Assembly: GCF_014201355.1 (NCBI RefSeq)
Contig: NZ_JACHEG010000002.1
Location: 682,001-746,000 of the forward strand
From: Aliirhizobium wenxiniae
GTDB lineage: Bacteria > Pseudomonadota > Alphaproteobacteria > Rhizobiales > Rhizobiaceae
Length of the DNA stretch: 64,000 nt
Direction: 5' to 3'
The notes beneath the pieces are model-generated. The model searched no databases and was not told the origin of the DNA. It saw nothing but the letters and a program-made list of their open reading frames with translations. Below are positions 1 through 7,491 of this stretch, in pieces. The position numbers were made by a program, and so were the translations under genes. Each line of letters begins with the position of its first letter. The first letter of the stretch is position 1.

Positions 1-2
1 TC

Positions 3-530
3 CTGCTTAGCATCGAGAAGGAAGCCGATATTCCGCTTTCCGCCTCGCTGCTCGACAAGTCAGAGAAGCTGCTCGACGCCCGGCTGGAACGCGATGTGAA
101 GATCATCGACGGCGTGAAATTCGCGCTCGCCCGGCTGACCACCCAGCGCTGCATCTGCTCCAATTCGTCCAGCGCACGGCTGGACATGATGCTGACCAAG
201 GTCGGCCTGAAGCCCTATTTCGCGCCGCATATCTATTCCGCCAAGGATCTTGGACCGGATCGGGTCAAACCGAAGCCGGACATCTTCCTGCATGGCGCGC
301 AGCAGTTCGGTGTCGATCCGTCGCGCTGCCTGGTGGTCGAGGATTCGACCCATGGCGTCCACGCAGCCCGGGCTGCCGGCATGCGGGTCGTCGGCTTTAC
401 CGGCGCATCGCATACCTATGCGAGCCATGCGGACCGCCTGACGGATGCCGGAGCCGAAACGGTGATCTCGCGCATGCAGGACCTGCCGGCCGTGGTTGCG
501 GCACTCGGCGAATGGGCCGACGCGATCTAA
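3..530 (+). CDS. HAD-family hydrolase (phosphatase-like), 5' end outside window
   Basis: The reading frame is open from the first bases of the window, so only the C-terminal 175 residues or so are seen. They carry late HAD motifs: a lysine-proline segment KPKPDIFLHGAQQFGV, followed by the acidic motif VVEDSTHGVHAARAAGM, which binds Mg2+ in this family. The N-terminal DxD nucleophile must lie upstream of the window. The pattern fits the phosphoglycolate phosphatase / beta-phosphoglucomutase-like subfamily; the substrate cannot be told. The gene converges on the autotransporter with only 3 bp between the stop codons. Confidence 0.85.
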   Translation: MLSIEKEADIPLSASLLDKSEKLLDARLERDVKIIDGVKFALARLTTQRCICSNSSSARLDMMLTKVGLKPYFAPHIYSAKDLGPDRVKPKPDIFLHGAQQFGVDPSRCLVVEDSTHGVHAARAAGMRVVGFTGASHTYASHADRLTDAGAETVISRMQDLPAVVAALGEWADAI

Positions 531-533
531 AAT

Positions 534-3323
534 TCAGAAATCGACGACGAGACTGGCCTTTGCCGCATGCGCGGCAAAGGAATGGGCGAACTCGCCCGAA
601 TAGCTGAGCTTGACACGTGCCGTCTTGGAGACCTGCGCGGTGAGCGAAGCCTCCAGCACGGCCGTATCGCGCGGCAGTGAGACGCCTTCAATGACGAAGG
701 GGCTGCCAGACGAGAAGGCAAACCGCGAAGACGGTGTCAGATCGCCGATCGCGTGACGCCAGCCGAGCATGCCAGAAAACGTCGCCGGCAGATCCGCATT
801 GCCGATATCGGTGGACCACCTGAGACCGAGGGTCGTCAGAGTGACGTCATCCGTGCCGCCATTTGCCGAAAGTGCCGCCGCTCCACCATCTTCGCGAAGA
901 CCATCGGTTTCGAGATTGATATAGGCGAGGTTGGCAAAGGGTTCGAGCGTGGTGGCCCCGACCTTCTCGCGCCAGCCGAGATCGGCGAATACCTGCCGCG
1001 TCGCGCTCTGGTAGTCAGCCTGAAGCTGGTCCTCGAATGTACCGAAAGCGATATTCCGCTCGGTGGAGATATCGTTTTTCGAATAGATCGCGCCCGTCGT
1101 GAAATTGAGCTTTCCCCATTCCGCTGCCGCATAAAGGCCGGCACTATAGCTGTCCCAGTCGGCATCGGTGCCCGCAGACGCGTTCGTGTAACCGAACATG
1201 CCGCCGATACGCCATTGCTCCGAGACGTCGGCGTCGATACCGGCAAACAGGCCTGCAACATGGCCATTCATACCTGCAGCATTGCCATCGCTGTCGAAGC
1301 GGTCGGTCGCGGCGATACCGGTCATCCAGAAGCTGGCACCGCCTTCGATTTCCTCAACCGGCACATTGCCTTTGATCCGGTCGATCACCGCCTCGCGGGC
1401 AAGGCCTGCCTGCTGCAGCAACTGGCTTTTAAGCGAGGCATGCAGCTCGCCGCTCAGTTGCGAAAAGGCATCGCGGGCGCCGGGGGCGTTCAACGGAAGC
1501 ACGCCGAGGAAGACGGAATTGGTGACCCCAAGAGACTGGACCGCCTCCGCCGTTGCGCGTGTGTTGCGCGTCTCGGTCACATCGGCGAAATCGACGTCGT
1601 TGCGGTAGAGACCTAATGTGACCGAGGTCGGGTCATAGGTCAGGATTGGCGAGAGGAAGGCCAGATCGGAATTGATCTCATCGAAGGCGCCGGTGACGCT
1701 GTCGCCCGTCAGGATCGTGTAGGTGGTGGCAAGAGAATAGGTACCCGCCCCGGCCAGGACATCCACCGTGCCGCCGTTTATCGTCACCGTGCCAGCTGCA
1801 TCAAGACGATCGGACAAACCGGATGCATCGGTTTCCACCTGATAGGTTGAGCCTTCTTCGAAGGTGACATTGCCGTTGACAGCGACTGTCGCGATGCCCG
1901 GCCCCGGAGCGAATGTGCCGCCGGCACCGACTATCAGCCCGCCGATCGCGCCCGAACCGGCGAGCGTGCCATCTACGCCGATATCGATGGCGCCGCCAAC
2001 GGTCCCGTCGTTGACCAGCGTGCCGCCGACGACCGTTGCGCCGCCGGTGATGGTGCCTGTGTCATTGTTGACGAAGGTGCCACCGGTATTGGTGAGCGAG
2101 GCAATCGTTCCCGCATTCGAGGCGCTGCCGGCATTGGTGACATCGCCCGCCGTCGCGCCCGAATTGTTGACGAAGCTGGCTGCTGCCGCAACGTCGACGT
2201 CAGTGACGACGAAGTTGTTAACAACCGTACCGCCGGATAACACGGCATGACCGGTGATCGTGCCGCCGTCATTATTGGTGAAGGTGCCGCCGGTATTGGT
2301 CAGCGAGGCGATGGTGCCGGCGTTTGAGGAATTGCCGGCATTCGTGACATCACCTGCCGTCGCACCGGTATTGTTGACGAAGATTGCAGCCGCCGCGACA
2401 TCGACGTCGGTAACGACGAAATTGTTGGTTAAAGTGCCGCCGGAAATCACGGTGGTTCCAGTGATTGTGCCGCCGGCATTGTTTGTGAACGTTCCACCGG
2501 TATTGGTCAGTGAAGCGATCGTGCCGGCATTCGATGACGTGCCAGCGTTGGTGACGGCACCTGCAGTCGCGCTCGAATTGTTGACGAAAATCGCCGCAGC
2601 CGCGACATCCACATAGGTGACGACGAAATTGTTGGTCACCGTGCCACCGATGACGTTCGTATCGCCGGTAATCCTTCCGCCGCTATTATTGGTGAAGGAG
2701 CCGCCCGTGTTGGTCAGTGACGTTATCGTACCGGCATTCGACGACGTGCCGGCACTGGTAACATTTCCTGCTTCAGCGCCCGAGTTGTTGACGAATTCGG
2801 CAGCGGCCGACACATCGACATCGGTTACGACGAAATTGTTAGTGAGCTTGCCGTCATCGATGGTCGCTGTGCCGATAATCGTGCCGTCATTGACCGTCTC
2901 GCCGCCGGTCATATGCAGGTCGCCATCCAGCGTGCCGGAATTGGCGAGATTGCCGCCACTCATCCCGACATCCGAGGAAAGCCTGCCACCGGTGGAGATC
3001 TCTATGCGGCCCGGATCGGAAACACTGGTACCGCCGACGGCCGAAAGATCGGCGTCAACATGCAGCGTGCCGCCGGAGACATCGACCGTGCTGACCGTCG
3101 TATCCGTCGAGACGGTCGGTGCGCCGGAACCGATTGCGGCACTGCCGGTCGCACCGGGCGCTGCCGGTGTCCAGTTGGCTCCGTTGGAGAAGTCATTATC
3201 GGAGCTGCCGGTCCAGGTGGATTGCGCCGAGGCGGCAGCCGGCAGCAGCCAGGCCACCGAGACGATGGCCGTGCATAGCTTGAGACGCCGTTTCGCGCCC
3301 GCCGAGATCGCCGGAGCAGACAT
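534..3323 (-). CDS. Autotransporter (type Va secretion) with four 69-residue passenger repeats
   Basis: The protein is 929 residues from the ATG at 3323, chosen over a GTG two codons upstream because a purine-rich RBS (gaggtggga) sits just before it. A signal peptide is visible (KRRLKLCTAIVSVAWLLPAAASA). The passenger is rich in Gly, Thr, Asn and Val, as in beta-helix adhesins, and holds four tandem 69-residue repeats built around NNFVVTDVDVAAAA and SNAGTIASLTNTGG. The last 270 residues or so form an autotransporter beta-barrel domain ending in the typical SLVVDF with terminal Phe. Family knowledge: the barrel sits in the outer membrane and exports the passenger. Adhesion is an inference; no protease triad or RGD motif was noticed. 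It is probably monocistronic. Confidence 0.9.
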   Translation of the reverse strand: MSAPAISAGAKRRLKLCTAIVSVAWLLPAAASAQSTWTGSSDNDFSNGANWTPAAPGATGSAAIGSGAPTVSTDTTVSTVDVSGGTLHVDADLSAVGGTSVSDPGRIEISTGGRLSSDVGMSGGNLANSGTLDGDLHMTGGETVNDGTIIGTATIDDGKLTNNFVVTDVDVSAAAEFVNNSGAEAGNVTSAGTSSNAGTITSLTNTGGSFTNNSGGRITGDTNVIGGTVTNNFVVTYVDVAAAAIFVNNSSATAGAVTNAGTSSNAGTIASLTNTGGTFTNNAGGTITGTTVISGGTLTNNFVVTDVDVAAAAIFVNNTGATAGDVTNAGNSSNAGTIASLTNTGGTFTNNDGGTITGHAVLSGGTVVNNFVVTDVDVAAAASFVNNSGATAGDVTNAGSASNAGTIASLTNTGGTFVNNDTGTITGGATVVGGTLVNDGTVGGAIDIGVDGTLAGSGAIGGLIVGAGGTFAPGPGIATVAVNGNVTFEEGSTYQVETDASGLSDRLDAAGTVTINGGTVDVLAGAGTYSLATTYTILTGDSVTGAFDEINSDLAFLSPILTYDPTSVTLGLYRNDVDFADVTETRNTRATAEAVQSLGVTNSVFLGVLPLNAPGARDAFSQLSGELHASLKSQLLQQAGLAREAVIDRIKGNVPVEEIEGGASFWMTGIAATDRFDSDGNAAGMNGHVAGLFAGIDADVSEQWRIGGMFGYTNASAGTDADWDSYSAGLYAAAEWGKLNFTTGAIYSKNDISTERNIAFGTFEDQLQADYQSATRQVFADLGWREKVGATTLEPFANLAYINLETDGLREDGGAAALSANGGTDDVTLTTLGLRWSTDIGNADLPATFSGMLGWRHAIGDLTPSSRFAFSSGSPFVIEGVSLPRDTAVLEASLTAQVSKTARVKLSYSGEFAHSFAAHAAKASLVVDF
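2016..2843 (-). repeat. Four tandem 207-bp in-frame repeats inside the autotransporter gene
   Basis: The codons for NNFVVT recur with the AAC codon ending at 2219, 2426, 2633 and 2840, exactly 207 bp apart. Each unit encodes 69 residues with only a few substitutions (for example VDVAAAAIFVNN against VDVAAAASFVNN). Exact periodicity and high identity indicate recent tandem duplication. Copy number may vary between strains. Confidence 0.93.
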
Positions 3324-3458
3324 TCCCACCTCACCCAGAGCCGTTCAGGGCGAAGCGCCCTTAACGATCTGCTAATATGAGTTAAGGAATTATGGTTAAC
3401 GGAGCCTTAATGGCGACCGTTTCCCGCAGCGACAGGCTGTTCTTTCATAGGGGCGAAA

Positions 3459-4031
3459 TCAGGACCGGCGGGGCTTCTTGGCCGGGCCGTTGTCGAACCC
3501 GAGACGAACGCGCGTAAAGCGTGTTGCGCCGCCTGCATTGTTCGGTATCTGGACGTCGGCCTTGGAGAAGATGAACTGCGTGCCGCCGACCGGGATCTCG
3601 ACCGGGAAGGCCACCTTCTGCGAATAAAGCACATTGTCGCCATCGACCACCTCGACGAGAACCGGCAAGCTGACAGAACCCGGCGTTCCGGCTGGTCCCT
3701 GCACAACACGGCCCTGAGCGATGAGATTAATGGTCATCGTGGTTTCGTTTGCCGTGCACTGGCGCGTCGCGTCGTTGAACGAAGCCTGGTAGAGAAGCTT
3801 GTCAGCATTATCCTGCCCGCCGCGCGCATAGGAGCGGTAGACGGCATCCTGGTCACGCATCACCACCTGCGGGCAGTAGGCCTGCACGACAGCCTGAACC
3901 GGCTGGGCATTGGCAGGAGCAGCGTTGGAACTCAGGTCCAGTCCCTGCGAAGCAGAATTGCAGCCGCCTAAGCCAGCCACCAAAGACAACGTCAGAAAAC
4001 CGCGAGAGAACTTGCCAACCACGTTACTCAA
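3459..4031 (-). CDS. Putative lipoprotein, family not recognised
   Basis: This 190-residue protein has a type II signal peptide: a hydrophobic stretch FLTLSLVAGLGGC with a lipobox LGGC at residues 21-24. It should therefore be lipidated at Cys24 and membrane-anchored in the periplasm. The mature part has no repeats or membrane segments. It alternates hydrophobic strands (SVSLPVLVEVVDGDNVLYSQ, KVAFPVEIPVGGTQF) and looks like a small beta-sandwich, with a basic tail KKPRRS. I do not recognise a named family. It is transcribed divergently from thrC across 116 bp that should hold both promoters. Confidence 0.75.
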   Translation of the reverse strand: MSNVVGKFSRGFLTLSLVAGLGGCNSASQGLDLSSNAAPANAQPVQAVVQAYCPQVVMRDQDAVYRSYARGGQDNADKLLYQASFNDATRQCTANETTMTINLIAQGRVVQGPAGTPGSVSLPVLVEVVDGDNVLYSQKVAFPVEIPVGGTQFIFSKADVQIPNNAGGATRFTRVRLGFDNGPAKKPRRS

Positions 4032-4147
4032 CCCTTTGCAGCCTCGTTTCCGATACGGTACCGACCCGACATTTTCCGGTCTTTCACCGCCGATTTCGAT
4101 AGTCTATATCAGCGGTCGGAACAAAAATCGATTAGGGATTCAAGGTC

Positions 4148-5542
4148 GTGGAATACATTTCTACCCGTGGTACAGCACCCGCTCTCGGCTTTCGTGATGC
4201 GCTCATGGCCGGGCTTGCAAAAGACGGCGGCCTGTATGTCCCGCGCAAATGGCCTACCCTTTCGAAAAAACAGATCCGTGCCCTGCGTGGCAAATCCTAC
4301 CAGGAAGTCGCGTTCGAGATCCTGTCGCTTTTCGTCGATGGCGAGATTGCCGATGACAAGCTGCGCGGCATGATCGACGAGGCCTATGCCACTTTCCGCC
4401 ACCCGGCCGTGGTGCCGCTGGTGCAGGTCGGGCCGAACGATTTCATTCTCGAACTCTTCCACGGCACGACGCTCGCCTTTAAGGACGTGGCGATGCAATT
4501 GCTTGCGCGCCTGATGGACCACGTGCTTGCCGAGCGCGGTGAACGCGCGACGATCGTCGGCGCCACATCGGGCGATACCGGCGGCGCTGCGATCGATGCC
4601 TTTGCTGGCCGCGAGCGCACGGACATTTTCATTCTCTTCCCGCATGAAAAGGTCTCGCCGGTGCAGCAGCGGCAGATGACCTCTTCTTCCGCTTCCAACG
4701 TGCATGCGATTGCTGTGAAGGGCAATTTCGACGACTGCCAGAACCTCGTCAAAGAAATGTTCAACGACGCGGCCTTCCGCGATAAGGTCAAGCTTTCGGG
4801 CGTCAACTCGATCAACTGGGCGCGTATCATGTCCCAGGTGGTCTATTATTTCACCGCCGCTCTCTCGCTCGGCGGACCGGACCGGAAAATCTCGTTCACC
4901 GTGCCGACAGGCAATTTCGGCGATATCTTCGCCGGCTATGTCGCGAAGAAAATGGGCCTGCCGATCGATCGCCTCGTCATCGCCACCAATGACAACGACA
5001 TTCTGGCGCGCACGCTGAAGACCGGCCGTTACGAGATGAAGGGCGTCAAGGCGACGACTTCGCCTTCGATGGATATCCAGATCTCGTCCAATTTCGAACG
5101 GCTTCTGTTCGAAGCCTATGATCGTGACGATGCAGCAGTGCGCCGCTCGATGGATGGATTGAAGCAATCCGGCTCTTTCGAGATCAAGGAAAAAGCGCTG
5201 AAAGCGATCAAGCGCGAGTTCCGCGCCGGACGTGCGACCGAACGCCAAGTTGCCGCCACGATCCGCGAGACGCTTTCGGTCACCGGTTACCTTCTCGACC
5301 CCCATACCGCGACTGGTGTCTTCGTCGCGGCGAAGAATGCCAAACCATCCAGCCCGATGGTAACGCTGTCGACGGCGCATCCCGCCAAATTCCCGGCTGC
5401 GGTAAAATCCGCTTGCGGAATTGATCCGGCGCTTCCATCATGGTTGTCTGATCTTATGCAAAGGGAGGAGCGCTTCGACATACTTGAACCGGAGCTGAAA
5501 GCCGTCGAGACCTTTATCGGCAGCAACGCACGGGCCAAGTAA
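4148..5542 (+). CDS. thrC: Threonine synthase
   Basis: It converts O-phospho-L-homoserine to threonine with PLP, the last step of threonine synthesis. The 464-residue length matches the long (type I) threonine synthases. The PLP lysine is K112 in HGTTLAFKDVAMQ, followed by the phosphate-binding region GATSGDTGGAAIDAF. The start is a GTG (MEYISTRG). The partner enzyme homoserine kinase (thrB) is also in this window at 15-16 kb, on the other strand. Downstream, the M16 peptidase gene begins after 22 bp, so the two are probably cotranscribed, as in many rhizobia. Confidence 0.97.
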   Translation: MEYISTRGTAPALGFRDALMAGLAKDGGLYVPRKWPTLSKKQIRALRGKSYQEVAFEILSLFVDGEIADDKLRGMIDEAYATFRHPAVVPLVQVGPNDFILELFHGTTLAFKDVAMQLLARLMDHVLAERGERATIVGATSGDTGGAAIDAFAGRERTDIFILFPHEKVSPVQQRQMTSSSASNVHAIAVKGNFDDCQNLVKEMFNDAAFRDKVKLSGVNSINWARIMSQVVYYFTAALSLGGPDRKISFTVPTGNFGDIFAGYVAKKMGLPIDRLVIATNDNDILARTLKTGRYEMKGVKATTSPSMDIQISSNFERLLFEAYDRDDAAVRRSMDGLKQSGSFEIKEKALKAIKREFRAGRATERQVAATIRETLSVTGYLLDPHTATGVFVAAKNAKPSSPMVTLSTAHPAKFPAAVKSACGIDPALPSWLSDLMQREERFDILEPELKAVETFIGSNARAK

Positions 5543-5564
5543 CGGCGCGCCGGAAAGACATAGT

Positions 5565-6860
5565 ATGAATGTAGAGATTACCCGGCTCCCCTCCGGGCTG
5601 ACTGTCGTCACCGAAAGCATGCCACATCTAGAAAGCGTGGCACTCGGCGTGTGGATCAAGTCGGGTTCTCGCAACGAGACCGAAGAAGAGCATGGCATTG
5701 CCCACTTGCTCGAGCACATGGCCTTCAAGGGAACGGCACGACGCAGCGCCCGCGACATCGCCGAGGAGATCGAGGATGTCGGGGGAGAGCTGAACGCGGC
5801 AACCTCTACGGAAACCACGTCTTACTATGCCCGCGTGCTCAAGGATCACGTGCCGCTGGCGGTCGATATCCTTGCAGACATTCTGACGGAATCCGCCTTC
5901 GACGAAGAAGAGCTTCGCCGCGAGAAGCATGTGATCCTGCAGGAAATCGGTGCGGCGAACGATACGCCTGACGATGTCGTCTTCGACAAATTCTCCGAAG
6001 TCGCCTATCGTGGCCAGACGATCGGACGCGCCATCCTCGGCACACCGGAACGGGTGAAAAGCTTCACGCCGATGCAGATCCGCGGCTACCTTTCACGCAA
6101 TTACACGACCGACCGGATGTTCGTGGTGGCCGCCGGTGCGGTCGACCACCAGACCTTCTGCAAACAGGTGGAAGAGCGTTTTGCCGGCCTGCCGACTTCG
6201 CCCAGCGCACCGCCCGTCTTTGACGCGGCACGCTATATCGGCGGCGATATTCGTGAAGAACGCGACCTCATGGATACACAGGTCCTGCTCGGTTTCGAGG
6301 GCAAGGCCTATCACATGCGCGACTTCTACTGTTCGCAGATTCTCGCCAATATCCTTGGCGGCGGCATGTCTTCGCGCCTGTTTCAAGAAGTGCGCGAGCA
6401 TCGCGGTCTCTGTTATTCGGTCTATGCCTTCCACTGGGGCTTTTCCGATACCGGCATTTTCGGCATTCACGCGGCAACCGGTGCCGACGATCTGCCGAAG
6501 CTGATCCCGGTCATCATCGACGAGTTGCACAAGTCTGCCGACACGATCCATCAGGTGGAAATCGACCGGGCTCGCGCACAAATTCGCGCGCAACTCCTCA
6601 TGGGACAGGAAAGCCCGGCCGCCCGCGCCGGCCAGATCGCCCGACAGATGATGCTTTATGGTCGCTCGATCCCCAACGAAGAGATGATGGAGCGTCTCGC
6701 CGGCATCACTACCGAGCGGCTGACCGATCTGGCAGGGCGCCTGTTCTTCGACACCGTACCGACCCTTTCGGCCGTCGGCCCGATCGAGAAGCTCGCACCG
6801 ATGTCCGATATCGCCTCGGCTCTATCCTCACCTGTCATCAAGGCAAAAGCCGCCAGCTGA
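5565..6860 (+). CDS. M16-family zinc metallopeptidase (processing-peptidase-like)
   Basis: The 431-residue protein carries the inverted zinc motif HLLEH (HxxEH, residues 47-51) with downstream acidic residues of the M16B active site. A C-terminal M16 domain has the glycine-rich LGGGMSSRLFQEVREHRGLCYS segment, split here as GGGMSSRLFQE and REHRGLCYSVY. Family knowledge: bacterial members resemble mitochondrial processing peptidase beta and degrade peptides in the cytoplasm or periplasm. No signal peptide is visible, so a cytoplasmic location is likely. It sits between thrC (22 bp) and a GNAT gene (19 bp) in an apparent operon. Confidence 0.95.
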   Translation: MNVEITRLPSGLTVVTESMPHLESVALGVWIKSGSRNETEEEHGIAHLLEHMAFKGTARRSARDIAEEIEDVGGELNAATSTETTSYYARVLKDHVPLAVDILADILTESAFDEEELRREKHVILQEIGAANDTPDDVVFDKFSEVAYRGQTIGRAILGTPERVKSFTPMQIRGYLSRNYTTDRMFVVAAGAVDHQTFCKQVEERFAGLPTSPSAPPVFDAARYIGGDIREERDLMDTQVLLGFEGKAYHMRDFYCSQILANILGGGMSSRLFQEVREHRGLCYSVYAFHWGFSDTGIFGIHAATGADDLPKLIPVIIDELHKSADTIHQVEIDRARAQIRAQLLMGQESPAARAGQIARQMMLYGRSIPNEEMMERLAGITTERLTDLAGRLFFDTVPTLSAVGPIEKLAPMSDIASALSSPVIKAKAAS

Positions 6861-6879
6861 ACAGAGGCTCCGAAGCACA

Positions 6880-7491
6880 ATGGGTAGATCGGTGTTTCGG
6901 TTTCTGTCCCGTCAGCCGGACACGCCCGAGTTATCCGGGCCTCAGCATATTTTGAGGCTGCCGCATAATTCCGATTACAAGCAATGGTATCGGCTGCGTT
7001 CCGAGAGCCGCAGCTTCCTTCAGCCGTGGGAACCGACCTGGCGGGCCGACGAACTGACGGAAAGCTCGTTTCGCGCCCGAATCCTGCGCGCAAACCAGGA
7101 ATGCGCCTCCGGTCTCGCCATGCCGATGCTTCTTTTTCGCAAGGACGACATGACCCTGCTCGGGGGACTTACCATCGGTTATATCCGCCGTGGTGCAGCA
7201 CAAAGCTGCATGATCGGATATTGGATGGGCGAAAAACATGCGGGCCAAGGCCATATGTTGGCCGCATTGAGAGTGGCAATCCCCTATATCTATGGCGGAC
7301 TTCAGTTGCACCGGATCGAGGCAGCTTGTATTCCGGACAATTGGAAAAGCATGCGGCTTCTAGAAAAAGCCGGCTTCGAGCGGGAAGGTCTTTTGCGGAA
7401 GTATCTCAAAATAAACGGCGAATGGCGTGACCACATGATGTTTTCCCGGTTGCCGGAAGACGGCGAATTCGGGAAAATGGTCGGACCATGA
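6880..7491 (+). CDS. GNAT N-acetyltransferase, RimJ/RimL type
   Basis: This 203-residue protein matches the RimJ/RimL branch of GNATs, which acetylate the N-terminal residue of ribosomal proteins or detoxify small amines. Visible marks are the acceptor half ending in LGGLTIGYI, the acetyl-CoA segment YWMGEKHAGQGHMLAALR and the C-terminal RIEAACIPDNWKSMRLLEKAGF pattern, split as RIEAACIPDN and SMRLLEKAGFERE. The stop overlaps the start of the next gene by 4 bp (ATGA), which suggests translational coupling to the GGDEF-EAL protein. The actual substrate is unknown. Confidence 0.9.
   Translation: MGRSVFRFLSRQPDTPELSGPQHILRLPHNSDYKQWYRLRSESRSFLQPWEPTWRADELTESSFRARILRANQECASGLAMPMLLFRKDDMTLLGGLTIGYIRRGAAQSCMIGYWMGEKHAGQGHMLAALRVAIPYIYGGLQLHRIEAACIPDNWKSMRLLEKAGFEREGLLRKYLKINGEWRDHMMFSRLPEDGEFGKMVGP

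Noticed and set aside
1864..3375. Plus-strand frames across the autotransporter repeats with Val/Pro/Ala-rich periodic products
   Set aside because: Periodicity simply mirrors the 207-bp repeats of the autotransporter; the minus-strand signal peptide and beta-barrel decide the strand.
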